Shown here piece by piece: positions 8,861 to 16,803 of a stretch of DNA of 34,582 nucleotides. The notes under the pieces were generated by a model. The model did no database searches and was not told the DNA's origin. It saw only the letters and a program-made list of their open reading frames with translations. Within the stretch, counting starts at the first letter, position 1. Every line of letters starts with the position of its first letter. This DNA is from Candidatus Dormiibacterota bacterium (GTDB lineage: Bacteria > Chloroflexota > Dormibacteria > Dormibacterales > Dormibacteraceae). Location of the stretch: contig CATPBO010000007.1 in the NCBI GenBank assembly GCA_955652835.1, forward strand, positions 1 to 34,582. Reading direction: 5' to 3'. Both the position numbers and the translations under genes were made by a program.

Positions 8861-9680
8861 CGGCCCGTTCGATGATCACCCGCCCGCCGTCCACGCGCAC
8901 CCGTACTCGAGCGCCCAATCCTGCTTCCTGGCGAACCGATTTCGGCAGCTGCAGCCGTCCGGCTGGGTCGACGATGAGAAGCTCTCCCGTCTCAGCGCGC
9001 GTCTCCGTGGACGTGCGGCCGTCTCGGATGCGCAGCACTCGGTCGACGTGACGCTCCACCTCATGGTCGTGCGTCACCATCACGACGGTGGTCCCGTCGC
9101 GGTCTCGAAGCTTGCCCAGATCCTCGAGCATGCGACGCGCTGAGGCGCGGTCCAGCTCCGCCGTCGGCTCATCGGCCAGCAGCACCTTCGGACGGTTAGC
9201 GACCGCGACCCCTAACGCCAGGCGCTGCTGTTCGCCGCCAGACAGCTGCGCCGGGACGTGGTCGCGACGGTGCGAGAGCCCGAGTGTGTCGAGAAGCTCG
9301 GTCGCGCGGTCGAGCCTCTCCTTTCGCGGTCGCCCGGCCAGCAACTGTGGCAGCTGCAGGTTCTCTGATGCGGTGAGCTCAGGCGTAAGGTTCAGCGTTG
9401 CGTTCTGCCATACGTAGCCGATGACGTCGCGGCGGTACGTATCGCGTGCTCGATCCGTCAGCGATCCGAGTTCGATGCCCTCGACCAGCGCCTGGCCGGC
9501 GCTGGGCTTCTCTACGGCGGCTAGAACGTTCATCAATGTGGTCTTGCCGCTGCCGCTGGCGCCGACGATCGCGACGACCTCGCCCTCCTCGATCGTCATG
9601 TCCAAGCCCTGCAAGGCGAAGACCTCAAGGTCTGTTGCCTTGTAGATGTGCACCAACGACCGGCACTCGATCACAGTCAT
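8850..9680 (-). CDS. ABC ATPase fused to a C-terminal SpoVT/AbrB-like domain
   Basis: Residues 1-225 are an ABC ATPase: Walker A GASGSGKTTLM (40-50), signature LSGGEQQR (146-153), Walker B KVLLADEPTAELD (165-177), H-loop VTHDHE. Residues 233-272 are an added module, VDPAGRLQLPKSVRQEAGLG followed by ARVRVRVDGGRVIIER, which matches the swapped-hairpin AbrB/SpoVT pattern (D-x-x-G-R-hydrophobic-x-hydrophobic-P-K-x-x-R). AbrB folds usually dimerise and bind DNA. Here the module could serve dimerisation of the ATPase or autoregulation. The ATG overlaps the permease stop as ATGA, so the genes are translationally coupled. Confidence 0.9.
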   Translation of the reverse strand: MTVIECRSLVHIYKATDLEVFALQGLDMTIEEGEVVAIVGASGSGKTTLMNVLAAVEKPSAGQALVEGIELGSLTDRARDTYRRDVIGYVWQNATLNLTPELTASENLQLPQLLAGRPRKERLDRATELLDTLGLSHRRDHVPAQLSGGEQQRLALGVAVANRPKVLLADEPTAELDRASARRMLEDLGKLRDRDGTTVVMVTHDHEVERHVDRVLRIRDGRTSTETRAETGELLIVDPAGRLQLPKSVRQEAGLGARVRVRVDGGRVIIERADDG

Positions 9681-12600
9681 CCGAGTGCCCTGAGCTCAGT
9701 CATGATCCGCGGCCGCTCAGCCGCCGCGGCCAGCGCCGGCCCGGCGAGCAGTGCACCGGCAACGACAACCGCCAACGCCATCGCGAGCCGTAAGGGGTCC
9801 AGGGTCACGATGGTCGCGGGCGCGTTGTCGGGCACGCTCGCACCAAGCTGCAGCCCAGGCAGGAGGACAACCGATGCAAGGGCCCCGAGCACGGCGCCGA
9901 AGACCAGGCAGAACGCTGCCAGGGTGAGCTCTTCCCAAACCAGGCTTCGCCGCACATGTGCCGGCGACATGCCGTTCGCTTCCAGCACCGCGTATTCCGG
10001 GAGGCGGCCGCGAGCCAGCATCAGGAAGTGGTACGCGAATGCGAGGAGCGCCAGCCCGACCGCGGCGATGAAACCCAGCAGCAAGTTCGACTCAAGTCCA
10101 AGCTGCAGCGGCGAATGGGCCGCGTCGCGGGCGATCGACCGCTGGTCGAGGACGCCAATGAGCCCCGGCGCCGCTCGCAACGAGGCGACGGCCGTGTCGC
10201 CACCTCCCGGGGCAGCGCGGACCCAGATCTCATTCGGCCAGGGGCTTTGGTGGTGGCCGAAGGCGAGCGCTATCAGCAACGGATCGCGGTCCAGTACCAA
10301 GAAGTCGCCGAGCTCTGGATAAAGGGTCGGGAAGTGATCTGCCACCCCAACGATGGTGGCGGTGACGGCGATTCCGTCGATCTGTACCTGCAACGGCTTG
10401 CCGACGCCGAGGCCGAATCGAGTCAGCATCTGGGATGGGACGAGCGCGGGGATGGTCCCGGGTCTAGCCGAGACTACAGTTGAGAACCTGGCGACACCCG
10501 GGCGGATGTAGGTCGGGTAAGGCCCAGTACCAACGCGTAAGGTCGCGGTCCGATTGCCGTCCCGCGTCACAACCGTGGTCGGCAGGAGTGATTCGTAGAA
10601 TGTGCCCGACTCCGCGTCTGTCCGCCACCACAGGCCGGGAGAGTATTGAGCCCCGACGCCGTCAATCTGCTCGGCGAAGCTCTCGAGCATCTTTCCGTCG
10701 ATGGCAAGTGAGCTCAGCGAGATGACGTCCGGCTTGGTCACGGGAGAGATCGAGAGATCGCGAAAGCGAAGCGGCTCTGCAACCGCCCCCGCGTCGGCTA
10801 TGAGCGCGGCTGTCAATTGCTTCCAGCCTGAAAAGTCGAGCTTTCCAAGGTCAGCGTGGACAGGCCGTCCATGCGTGTCTGACAGATGCGCGGTCAGCGA
10901 GCCGCCCGTGGATGCGCCGAAGACCCAGATCGAAAGTGATTTGGCCTGGGGTGATAGCAGCACGCCGCCGGTCTCATCGTCGGCGAGGCTCTGAACCAGC
11001 TCGGAAAGCGGAGATGCGGCCAGGTCGGGCCGCGTCCACATAACCGAATCGAAGGTGTACGGATCGACGGCCAGCGCCGGCACGTCACCACCGGGTTGGC
11101 GGGCGTAGCCTCGGAAGACGTCACTTCGTGCGGCGGCGCCGGCGACCGGGATCGAGTACGGTGGCACACCAACGCCTGGTTGCAGGACTCCTCGCACGTC
11201 GGCGCCCACCTGATAGGCGGCGCGGTCGGCGCTGTTCCGAGCAGAGGTCGTGGCATAGGTCGTCGCGAACACGCCCAGAGCAATGGCCAGCATGAGCAGC
11301 ACGGCCAGGGCGGCGTGCTGACCGGGTGCGCGGATCAGCTGCACGCCCGCTAGCTGCGCCGCCACCGTTCGTCGCGCCCGCAACAGCAAGCGGGCGACCA
11401 GCGGGAGCAAACGCAGCGCTGCCAACGCAATCAACGCGATCGCAAGACCCGGAAGCACTAGGTTGAGAGGGTTGTCCGCGGCGCCGGACTGTCTCACCTG
11501 CGCGCTGCCTAGGAGCCGGGCCTGCGCCAGCAGCGGTATGGCGAGCAGGGCGAGCAGCAGGTCGAGGTGCCGCATCCTCCACCACGGCACAGTCGGCCGC
11601 GACGCGGCAGCGCGCGTCTGCAGCACCCCGTGCCGGCTCGCGAGGATGGACTGCCCGCCGACGAGAAGGAGCTCGAGAGCGAGGACGGCGGCAACTGGCG
11701 GACCCAGCTTGAAAATGTCGAAGCGGAACGCTGGGATCACCACGCCGGCGTACGCCCATCGCGCCACGGCCTCTGATGCCGCCCATCCGCCGAACACTCC
11801 AAGCGGAGCAGCGATTAGAACCACCGCAGCGAGCTCGATCCACAGCAATGCGGCGACCCCCGGCCATGACCAACCGCGAGTGCGCCACACCGCGATCGTT
11901 GGGCGCAGCTGCCTGAGGAGGTTGCCGGCCATGAACCACACGCAGTAGAGAGCGATGAGGAGAAGCTGGATTGCGACGAGCTGCACGGCAAAATAACCGA
12001 TCTGCGCATCGCTCACGTACGACTCGAGTGCGCTGGGCAGGTCGCTTACGACAACGATGTCCGCGCGCTGAATGCCAAAGCGGCCGCGCAGACGGTTCAC
12101 ACGCTCGAGCGTCGCCGCTGCACCGACTGATCGAATCGCTGCGACGTCTGGTGCCAGGGTTGCCGAGGCGACCGAGATGACTGATGCATGCAGCGCACCA
12201 GTCGCAGGGTTGGTCTGACGCTTGAGCATCGCGAAGTACGACTGCACGTCCATGTAGGCCGCGACCTCAGGCGCGCGGTTGGGACCCCAGTAGGCCTCCT
12301 GAAGTTGAAACGGACGCCAGATACCTACGATGCGCAGGCACACCACGTCGTCGCCGTCCTGAACTTTGGCGCAGACGACATCCCCCACCCCCAATCGCAC
12401 GAAGCTCACGAATGCCTCTGGAAGAGTGACTTCCAACATGCCGCTGGCCGCGCCCGACGGCCAGGCCCCGGCGACCAGCGCAGCATGGGCAGGGAGGTCT
12501 TCCGAGGCCGCGATCCGAAAGTCGGCGCCCGGCGCTACGGGTTTTGTCCCATTGATCAGCTGCGGGACATAGCCACCAGAGATCAAGCCGGTCTGACGGG

Positions 12601-12889
12601 GCGCGATGATCCCGCCCATGTCGTCGCGCGCCGCGCGCCGGACCTCCGCGGTGAACGCCTGGTACGACTGCTGGTCGGTGACTCCCGTGAGATGCACGCT
12701 TACCAGGCCCTGTGAGCCGAGGCGGCTGACCGTCTGCTGGAGACCGGCTTCCTCTGTGCGCGACTGCGTTAACGAGACTGCAGACGCCAGCGCAAGTGCA
12801 ACCCCGAGTCCGACAGCGGTCGGTACGAATGACATCCAGCGGGCGGTCAGCTGGCGGCGCGCGAGGCCCGCCAGAGTCAATGTCCGCAA
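9677..12889 (-). CDS. Large FtsX-like ABC permease
   Basis: The 1070-residue membrane protein has an N-terminal helix (SFVPTAVGLGVALALASAV), a large extracytoplasmic region to about 270, a cluster of helices at about 280-500, a second membrane anchor near GQHAALAVLLMLAIALGVFA, a second large periplasmic-type domain, and three to four C-terminal helices (LLLGFIAAVGLALLAFAYHF, then FCLVFGAVLGALASVVLL). This duplicated layout is typical of FtsX-like permeases with two MacB-type extracytoplasmic domains. It probably works with the two following ATPases. The start is TTG, 6 nt after the DUF3052 stop codon, and the stop overlaps the next ATG. Cargo unknown; lipoprotein, lipid or peptide handling are all possible. 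Confidence 0.9.
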   Translation of the reverse strand: MRTLTLAGLARRQLTARWMSFVPTAVGLGVALALASAVSLTQSRTEEAGLQQTVSRLGSQGLVSVHLTGVTDQQSYQAFTAEVRRAARDDMGGIIAPRQTGLISGGYVPQLINGTKPVAPGADFRIAASEDLPAHAALVAGAWPSGAASGMLEVTLPEAFVSFVRLGVGDVVCAKVQDGDDVVCLRIVGIWRPFQLQEAYWGPNRAPEVAAYMDVQSYFAMLKRQTNPATGALHASVISVASATLAPDVAAIRSVGAAATLERVNRLRGRFGIQRADIVVVSDLPSALESYVSDAQIGYFAVQLVAIQLLLIALYCVWFMAGNLLRQLRPTIAVWRTRGWSWPGVAALLWIELAAVVLIAAPLGVFGGWAASEAVARWAYAGVVIPAFRFDIFKLGPPVAAVLALELLLVGGQSILASRHGVLQTRAAASRPTVPWWRMRHLDLLLALLAIPLLAQARLLGSAQVRQSGAADNPLNLVLPGLAIALIALAALRLLPLVARLLLRARRTVAAQLAGVQLIRAPGQHAALAVLLMLAIALGVFATTYATTSARNSADRAAYQVGADVRGVLQPGVGVPPYSIPVAGAAARSDVFRGYARQPGGDVPALAVDPYTFDSVMWTRPDLAASPLSELVQSLADDETGGVLLSPQAKSLSIWVFGASTGGSLTAHLSDTHGRPVHADLGKLDFSGWKQLTAALIADAGAVAEPLRFRDLSISPVTKPDVISLSSLAIDGKMLESFAEQIDGVGAQYSPGLWWRTDAESGTFYESLLPTTVVTRDGNRTATLRVGTGPYPTYIRPGVARFSTVVSARPGTIPALVPSQMLTRFGLGVGKPLQVQIDGIAVTATIVGVADHFPTLYPELGDFLVLDRDPLLIALAFGHHQSPWPNEIWVRAAPGGGDTAVASLRAAPGLIGVLDQRSIARDAAHSPLQLGLESNLLLGFIAAVGLALLAFAYHFLMLARGRLPEYAVLEANGMSPAHVRRSLVWEELTLAAFCLVFGAVLGALASVVLLPGLQLGASVPDNAPATIVTLDPLRLAMALAVVVAGALLAGPALAAAAERPRIMTELRALG

Positions 12890-12895
12890 CCTGGG

Positions 12896-13354
12896 CTACC
12901 CCCGCTTGAATCGAAGGGCTGTGTAGTTGTCGTCGATCGCGACAAACGCGACGGGCTTGTAGCCGGTCACGGAGGTGATCTCGCCGAGGACGTCACGCTT
13001 CGTCCACCAGGGGGTGGGTGGCAGGTCAGTGACACCTCGCGTCTTGCCGCCCTTCGGATACGTGATCCAGAGCATTCCGGCCGGTTTCACGGCCCGAATC
13101 GCTTCTGGACCCAGGCGTCGCAGCTCGTCGACAGTGTTCACGAACAGCTGCACCACGTCGTAAGCCTTTGATGACTGGACGTGCGCGCTGATCGCCGACG
13201 TCCCAGGCCTGAGCTGCGCCAGATAACCCGCCGGGGAATTCAGGACGGCGACTCTTTGGCCGGGGCCCAGCCTAAGCTTCTTCGCGATGAGGCTCATCCC
13301 GCTCTTATCGTCGCCCAGTTTTGGCAGCGACCGCTGGGAGTCGAGTTTGCCCAT
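12896..13354 (-). CDS. DUF3052-family protein
   Basis: A soluble 152-residue protein with MSLIAKKLRLGPGQRVAVLN, a central helix VDELRRLGPEAIRAVKPAGM, then LWITYPKGGK and a final strand region ending TALRFKRG, the layout of DUF3052 proteins common in Actinomycetota and Chloroflexota. Function unknown. The first ATG (13354) lies 11 nt downstream of TATATA on the minus strand, giving a very short leader. The Met at 13297 is where conservation seems to begin, so either start is possible. It leads the permease operon with a 6-nt gap. Confidence 0.75.
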   Translation of the reverse strand: MGKLDSQRSLPKLGDDKSGMSLIAKKLRLGPGQRVAVLNSPAGYLAQLRPGTSAISAHVQSSKAYDVVQLFVNTVDELRRLGPEAIRAVKPAGMLWITYPKGGKTRGVTDLPPTPWWTKRDVLGEITSVTGYKPVAFVAIDDNYTALRFKRG

Positions 13355-13375
13355 CGGTTGTCAGCTTATATAAAG

Positions 13376-13858
13376 GTGAGGCATTCCCCGCGGCCCGCCC
13401 AACTCGGACTGGTCCTGCTGCTCAGCGCCTGTGCCGGCGGGTCTCCGTCCACCTTTACGCTCAACAGCGCCTCTGTCGACTCCGCGTACACGTGCCCGGT
13501 TGGGACGGCCAACGCCCCCTACACCCTCCAGGCCACGATCGACGTGCGCAACGGCACGGCAAGCAGCGTGACCATCAAGTCGGTGGCCGCCGCGCTGACG
13601 TTGGCCGCAGTCAAAGGCGGCTGGCTCGAGCACGTTGGTGACAAGTACGACGCCAGCGGCGTCACGTATTCGCCCAACGCGGTTGGGGCCGGCAGCTCCG
13701 CGTCATTGAAAGTCAGCATCCCGAGCGCGTGCACAAATGGCAAAACCCCGAGCACCGGATCCAACTATGGCGAGTATTCAGTCGATCTCACCGTCGTCAC
13801 CTCTTCCGGCACTCACACGATCACGAGCAAGAACCGGCACCGCATCATCGCCGCCTAG
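13376..13858 (+). CDS. Small exported lipoprotein, family not recognised
   Basis: From the GTG at 13376 the 160-residue product begins RHSPRPAQLGLVLLLSACAGG, a short signal peptide with lipobox LSAC, so Cys19 would be lipidated and the protein anchored outside the cytoplasmic membrane. The mature part is rich in Ser/Thr/Val and beta-prone (LQATIDVRNGTASSVTIKSV), with two further cysteines (YTCPVG and SACTNG) that could form a disulphide. The ORF-track start at 13181 is a shadow of the divergent DUF3052 gene. The gene begins 22 nt from that gene's ATG, and the GTG directly follows TATAAAG, so ribosome loading may be unusual. Confidence 0.75.
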   Translation: MRHSPRPAQLGLVLLLSACAGGSPSTFTLNSASVDSAYTCPVGTANAPYTLQATIDVRNGTASSVTIKSVAAALTLAAVKGGWLEHVGDKYDASGVTYSPNAVGAGSSASLKVSIPSACTNGKTPSTGSNYGEYSVDLTVVTSSGTHTITSKNRHRIIAA

Positions 13859-14042
13859 CTCTTGCAGTCGGCGCGGCCGTAACAAATCGGCGATCAAAGT
13901 CAGCGGCACCGACTCCGCCGATGACTTTCTCTTTTGCCCCGTCACGGCAAACTCACAGATTTCTCACACGACGCACTGAGGCCGACCCCTCAGCGTTCGT
14001 TCCGACGCTCATGCGAGCGATTACCAACGAAGGAGGAAAGCA
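13859..14042. other. Intergenic stretch with inverted repeats and a strong RBS
   Basis: No gene is visible. It holds two interleaved inverted repeats (ATCGGCG with CGCCGAT, and AAAGTCA with TGACTTT, within 13886-13928), a small hairpin TTTGCC-7 nt-GGCAAA at 13933-13951 that may end the lipoprotein transcript, and AGGAGG at 14031-14036, six nt before the next ATG. Confidence 0.5.
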
Positions 14043-14300
14043 ATGAACGGCATTCGAAAGTCCATGGCAGCGGCCGCAATCGCGGGGTCGATGCTCATCG
14101 GAGGCGTTGTCGGCGCCGTGATGTACGGCGCGACGACGATCGCCGCCTCGGCAGCCACGAACCCCGCGGCCGCCGCGAGCCCGACTCCGGGCACGGCGTC
14201 TGGAACGTTCGTGTCCAACGAGACCGCGGCTCATGAGGCCACCGAGAGCGCGGCCCGCGAGGCACAAGAGAACGCTGGCCAGGTCCCCACAGTTCCTTAG
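14043..14300 (+). CDS. Small exported or membrane-anchored protein
   Basis: The 85-residue product has a basic N-terminus, a hydrophobic stretch (AAAIAGSMLIGGVVGAVMYG) with Ala-rich possible cleavage sites (ASAATNPA), a Pro/Ala/Thr linker, and an acidic helical C-terminus containing SNETAAHEATESAAREAQEN. I recall similar NE-x-x-HEA-x-ES-x-x-REA tails on small proteins of Actinomycetota and Chloroflexota but know no function. The ribosome binding site AGGAGG with a 6-nt spacer is among the strongest in the window, which suggests high expression. A 10-bp stem-loop follows the stop codon. Confidence 0.8.
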   Translation: MNGIRKSMAAAAIAGSMLIGGVVGAVMYGATTIAASAATNPAAAASPTPGTASGTFVSNETAAHEATESAAREAQENAGQVPTVP

Positions 14301-14330
14301 AGTCCCCGTCCACTCACATGTTCGGCATTG

Positions 14331-14357
14331 GAAGGGCCGGTGGAATGCCGGCCCTTC
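14331..14357 (+). terminator. Stem-loop terminator
   Basis: GAAGGGCCGG and CCGGCCCTTC form a perfect 10-bp stem around a 7-nt loop, 30 nt after the small-protein stop codon. There is no run of T after it, so it may be a terminator of the weak-tract kind or an RNA-stabilising hairpin between this gene and the YceI-like gene. Confidence 0.65.
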
Positions 14358-14387
14358 ACTATATGAACAAGCGGAAACCCTGGAGAA

Positions 14388-15098
14388 ATGAGAAGAAACC
14401 TGATCATCGCCGCGGCAGGCGGGATCGCCGTCATCGTGTTGATGGGCGTAGGCGCATACGCCTACTTCTTCTCCGGCCTGCGGACTTCACCGTCAAGCCT
14501 CGGACTGAGCGCCAGCCCAAGCGCAAGCGCTGCCGCTGTCTCGTCAAGCCTCGCGGGAACGTGGACGGTGACCACCGGCTCGCTGGCCGGATATCGGGTA
14601 CAAGAGCTGTTCGCGGGCGAGACCTCCAAGCACCTGGCCGTCGCACGAACATCCAGCGTAAGCGGCGGCCTGACCGTCACTGGCGACGCGAACGGCTACC
14701 AGGTGAGCAGCATCAAGCTGAGCGCAGACCTGACCAGCCTGCACAGCGTCGACCAGGTGGTCGGCCGCAACGTCACTCAGCGTGACGGCGTCGTTTCAAG
14801 ACAACTTAGCGTTCAGCAGTTTCCAACGGCAACGTTTATCGCCAGCGCGGCATCCGTTCCTGGGCCGATAACCACCTCGCAAGTAGACGTGACAGTGGCG
14901 GGCAAGCTCACCATTCACGGCGTGACCAAAGACGTTACGGCCACCGCGAAGGCACAGGTCATCGGCGGCAAGATCGAGATCGCCGGCACTATGACGATCA
15001 ACATGACCGATTACGGCGTCTCGCCGCCTCAGGTTCCGTTCACGACCGTCGACCCGACGGCAACGATCGAGTTCGACGTGTACTTGACGAGGTCGTAG
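14388..15098 (+). CDS. YceI-like lipocalin-fold protein, membrane-anchored
   Basis: The 236-residue protein has one N-terminal hydrophobic segment (NLIIAAAGGIAVIVLMGVGA), a Ser/Ala linker, then a YceI-like beta-barrel: SLAGYRVQELFAGET, LSADLTSLHSVDQVVGRNV, QFPTATFIASAASVPG, VAGKLTIHGVTKDVTATA and a final strand TIEFDVYLTRS. YceI proteins bind polyisoprenoids or other long lipids in an eight-stranded barrel. The uncleaved-looking helix suggests the barrel is tethered outside the membrane. GGAG lies 4 nt before the ATG. The convergent proline dehydrogenase gene ends 3 nt beyond its stop. Confidence 0.9.
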   Translation: MRRNLIIAAAGGIAVIVLMGVGAYAYFFSGLRTSPSSLGLSASPSASAAAVSSSLAGTWTVTTGSLAGYRVQELFAGETSKHLAVARTSSVSGGLTVTGDANGYQVSSIKLSADLTSLHSVDQVVGRNVTQRDGVVSRQLSVQQFPTATFIASAASVPGPITTSQVDVTVAGKLTIHGVTKDVTATAKAQVIGGKIEIAGTMTINMTDYGVSPPQVPFTTVDPTATIEFDVYLTRS

Positions 15099-15101
15099 AA
15101 G

Positions 15102-16019
15102 TCAGGGAAGAAGCTGGCGCGCGACAAACAGCATGTTTGCGGGACGTTCCGCGAGCCGTCGTAAATACCATGCGTACCAAGCGTCTCCATAGGCGATGAG
15201 GGCCTTCACGGAGTAGCCCTCGGCCGCCAACCGGACCTGCTGGTCGGCGCGAATTCCGTAGAGCATCGCCACCTCCAGCTGGGCGCGTTGCATGCCCAGG
15301 GCGAGTCCGAAGCGTGCGATCCGCGCGATCAGGTCGACATCGTGGGTGGCCATCACCAACCGCAGCTCACCCCGTTTTACCACCGGCAGCATGAACGAGC
15401 ACAGCGCGAGGTAGTTCGAATCCACATCCTTCTTCGCCTGGTAGGCGCGGTCAGGCGGCTCGGCGTAGGCACCTTTGACAAGCCGTATCGCGGGATTGAG
15501 AGGCAGCAGCTTGACAACGTCATCGACGGTGCGGTGGAGGTAAGCCTGAAGGGCTATACCAGTGCGCGGGTGATTGACCCGCAGCCGCCTGTACAGGTCT
15601 AGGGTCGGCTCCGTATAGGCGCTTCCCTCCATGTCGATCCACAGGAAGCTCTTTGCCTTGTCGGCAGCAAGGGCCAGCCGCTGAAGGTTCGCGTACGCCG
15701 CCGTCGCGTCGATGTCGAGTCCAAGCTGGGTCGGCTTGACGGAGACCTCGGCATCGACACTCGCCGCGTTCCCTTTCGCGAACACGGATTCGTAGTGCTC
15801 GACGGCCGCGCTCGCTGCCGAGAGTTCCGTGACGTTTTCACCGAGGCGCGTGAAAAGCACTCCGATGCCCTTGGTTTTGAAGCCGCTCGCGGCCTTCAGC
15901 GCATCGTCGAATTCTTCGCCCGGCAAAAAGCGCCTGACCGCGCGGCGCGCGAATCCCCAGCGGGGCACGTGCGCTGAGAGCCAGGGATTCTGCGCGCACC
16001 ACAACAGGATGCTTCTCAT
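15102..16019 (-). CDS. Proline dehydrogenase (monofunctional)
   Basis: The 305-residue product fits the short, monofunctional, FAD-dependent proline dehydrogenase, a TIM barrel that oxidises proline to pyrroline-5-carboxylate and feeds electrons to the respiratory chain. Diagnostic blocks are VSVKPTQLGLDID, WIDMEGSAYTEPTLDLY, GIALQAYLHRT, IRLVKGAYAEP, VMATHDVDL, EVAMLYGIR and the C-terminal substrate motif WYLRRLAERPAN, whose two arginines bind the proline carboxylate. No P5C dehydrogenase gene is in the window. It is a single minus-strand gene with no clear ribosome binding site before the ATG. Confidence 0.95.
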   Translation of the reverse strand: MRSILLWCAQNPWLSAHVPRWGFARRAVRRFLPGEEFDDALKAASGFKTKGIGVLFTRLGENVTELSAASAAVEHYESVFAKGNAASVDAEVSVKPTQLGLDIDATAAYANLQRLALAADKAKSFLWIDMEGSAYTEPTLDLYRRLRVNHPRTGIALQAYLHRTVDDVVKLLPLNPAIRLVKGAYAEPPDRAYQAKKDVDSNYLALCSFMLPVVKRGELRLVMATHDVDLIARIARFGLALGMQRAQLEVAMLYGIRADQQVRLAAEGYSVKALIAYGDAWYAWYLRRLAERPANMLFVARQLLP

Positions 16020-16137
16020 CGGGCACTGGAAACGTTAAAGCGTCACCTACCGTGCAACCCCTGGCTCTCGCCGAACGCGCTCACCGCGCGAAGCGGAAGC
16101 GAATTCCGGGCGCGGGCGAGGAGTCGCCGCATCGCTG

Positions 16138-16626
16138 CTAGTCGGACGCGGGGATCGTGGAGCGAGAGGGTGTGTCGTCAGATCGGTCGGGCGCCGTTGT
16201 GAAGCGATGGATCAAGGCGCTTGACGCAGAGCCCGCGACCGCGGGCGCGACCCGTCGCACGATGCGCTCGAGCCTGCCGAGCTCTCGCGCTGCGTTATCG
16301 CGGTTCACAACGACTGTGACCGAAGGCAGCGACTTCTTGAGCCTGTCCGTCAGCTCTTCGGGCAGATCACGAAGCGAATCGGGGAGATCCTTCAGCGCCT
16401 CGAACAGCATGCGCCTCAGCTGCTCCCGGCGCGTAGGTCGGTTCATCCGTCGATAGATCAGCACGCCTACACCGGCCACTGCCGCCACGCCGAGAACGAC
16501 CGCAGCGATGCGCGCGTAGCGCATGGCGTTGGACGCGGCGCGCTGCTCCAGCTCACCCAGGTCCTCGTCCATTTGATCCTCGGTCTCTTTTATCTGACGG
16601 GTGATTTCATCCGCCTCATTGCCCAT
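16138..16626 (-). CDS. DUF3618-like single-pass membrane protein
   Basis: The 162-residue protein starts with a charged helix ADEITRQIKETEDQMDEDL, matching the N-terminal pattern of DUF3618-type proteins, then one transmembrane helix (ARIAAVVLGVAAVAGVGVLIY) followed at once by basic residues, and a cytosolic amphipathic helix rich in LPDSLRDLPEEL. No enzymatic motif is present. AAGGAG sits at a good distance from the ATG. Such proteins are often envelope stress or structural factors, but that is only inference. Confidence 0.7.
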   Translation of the reverse strand: MGNEADEITRQIKETEDQMDEDLGELEQRAASNAMRYARIAAVVLGVAAVAGVGVLIYRRMNRPTRREQLRRMLFEALKDLPDSLRDLPEELTDRLKKSLPSVTVVVNRDNAARELGRLERIVRRVAPAVAGSASSALIHRFTTAPDRSDDTPSRSTIPASD

Positions 16627-16803
16627 TCTTTGTTCTCCTTAAGGTTCGCCCAACGTGGTGGGAAGCTTCAGCGCAAAGCACGCCTTTCCAGTCAAGGCCA
16701 GACTAACGCCGAGCGGGACGTAGGGGAAGATCCACCTTCTATAGAAGCACGCACCACGAAAGATGAACGCCTCGCGTACAGGGGCTACGCGCGAACGCGG
16801 ACT

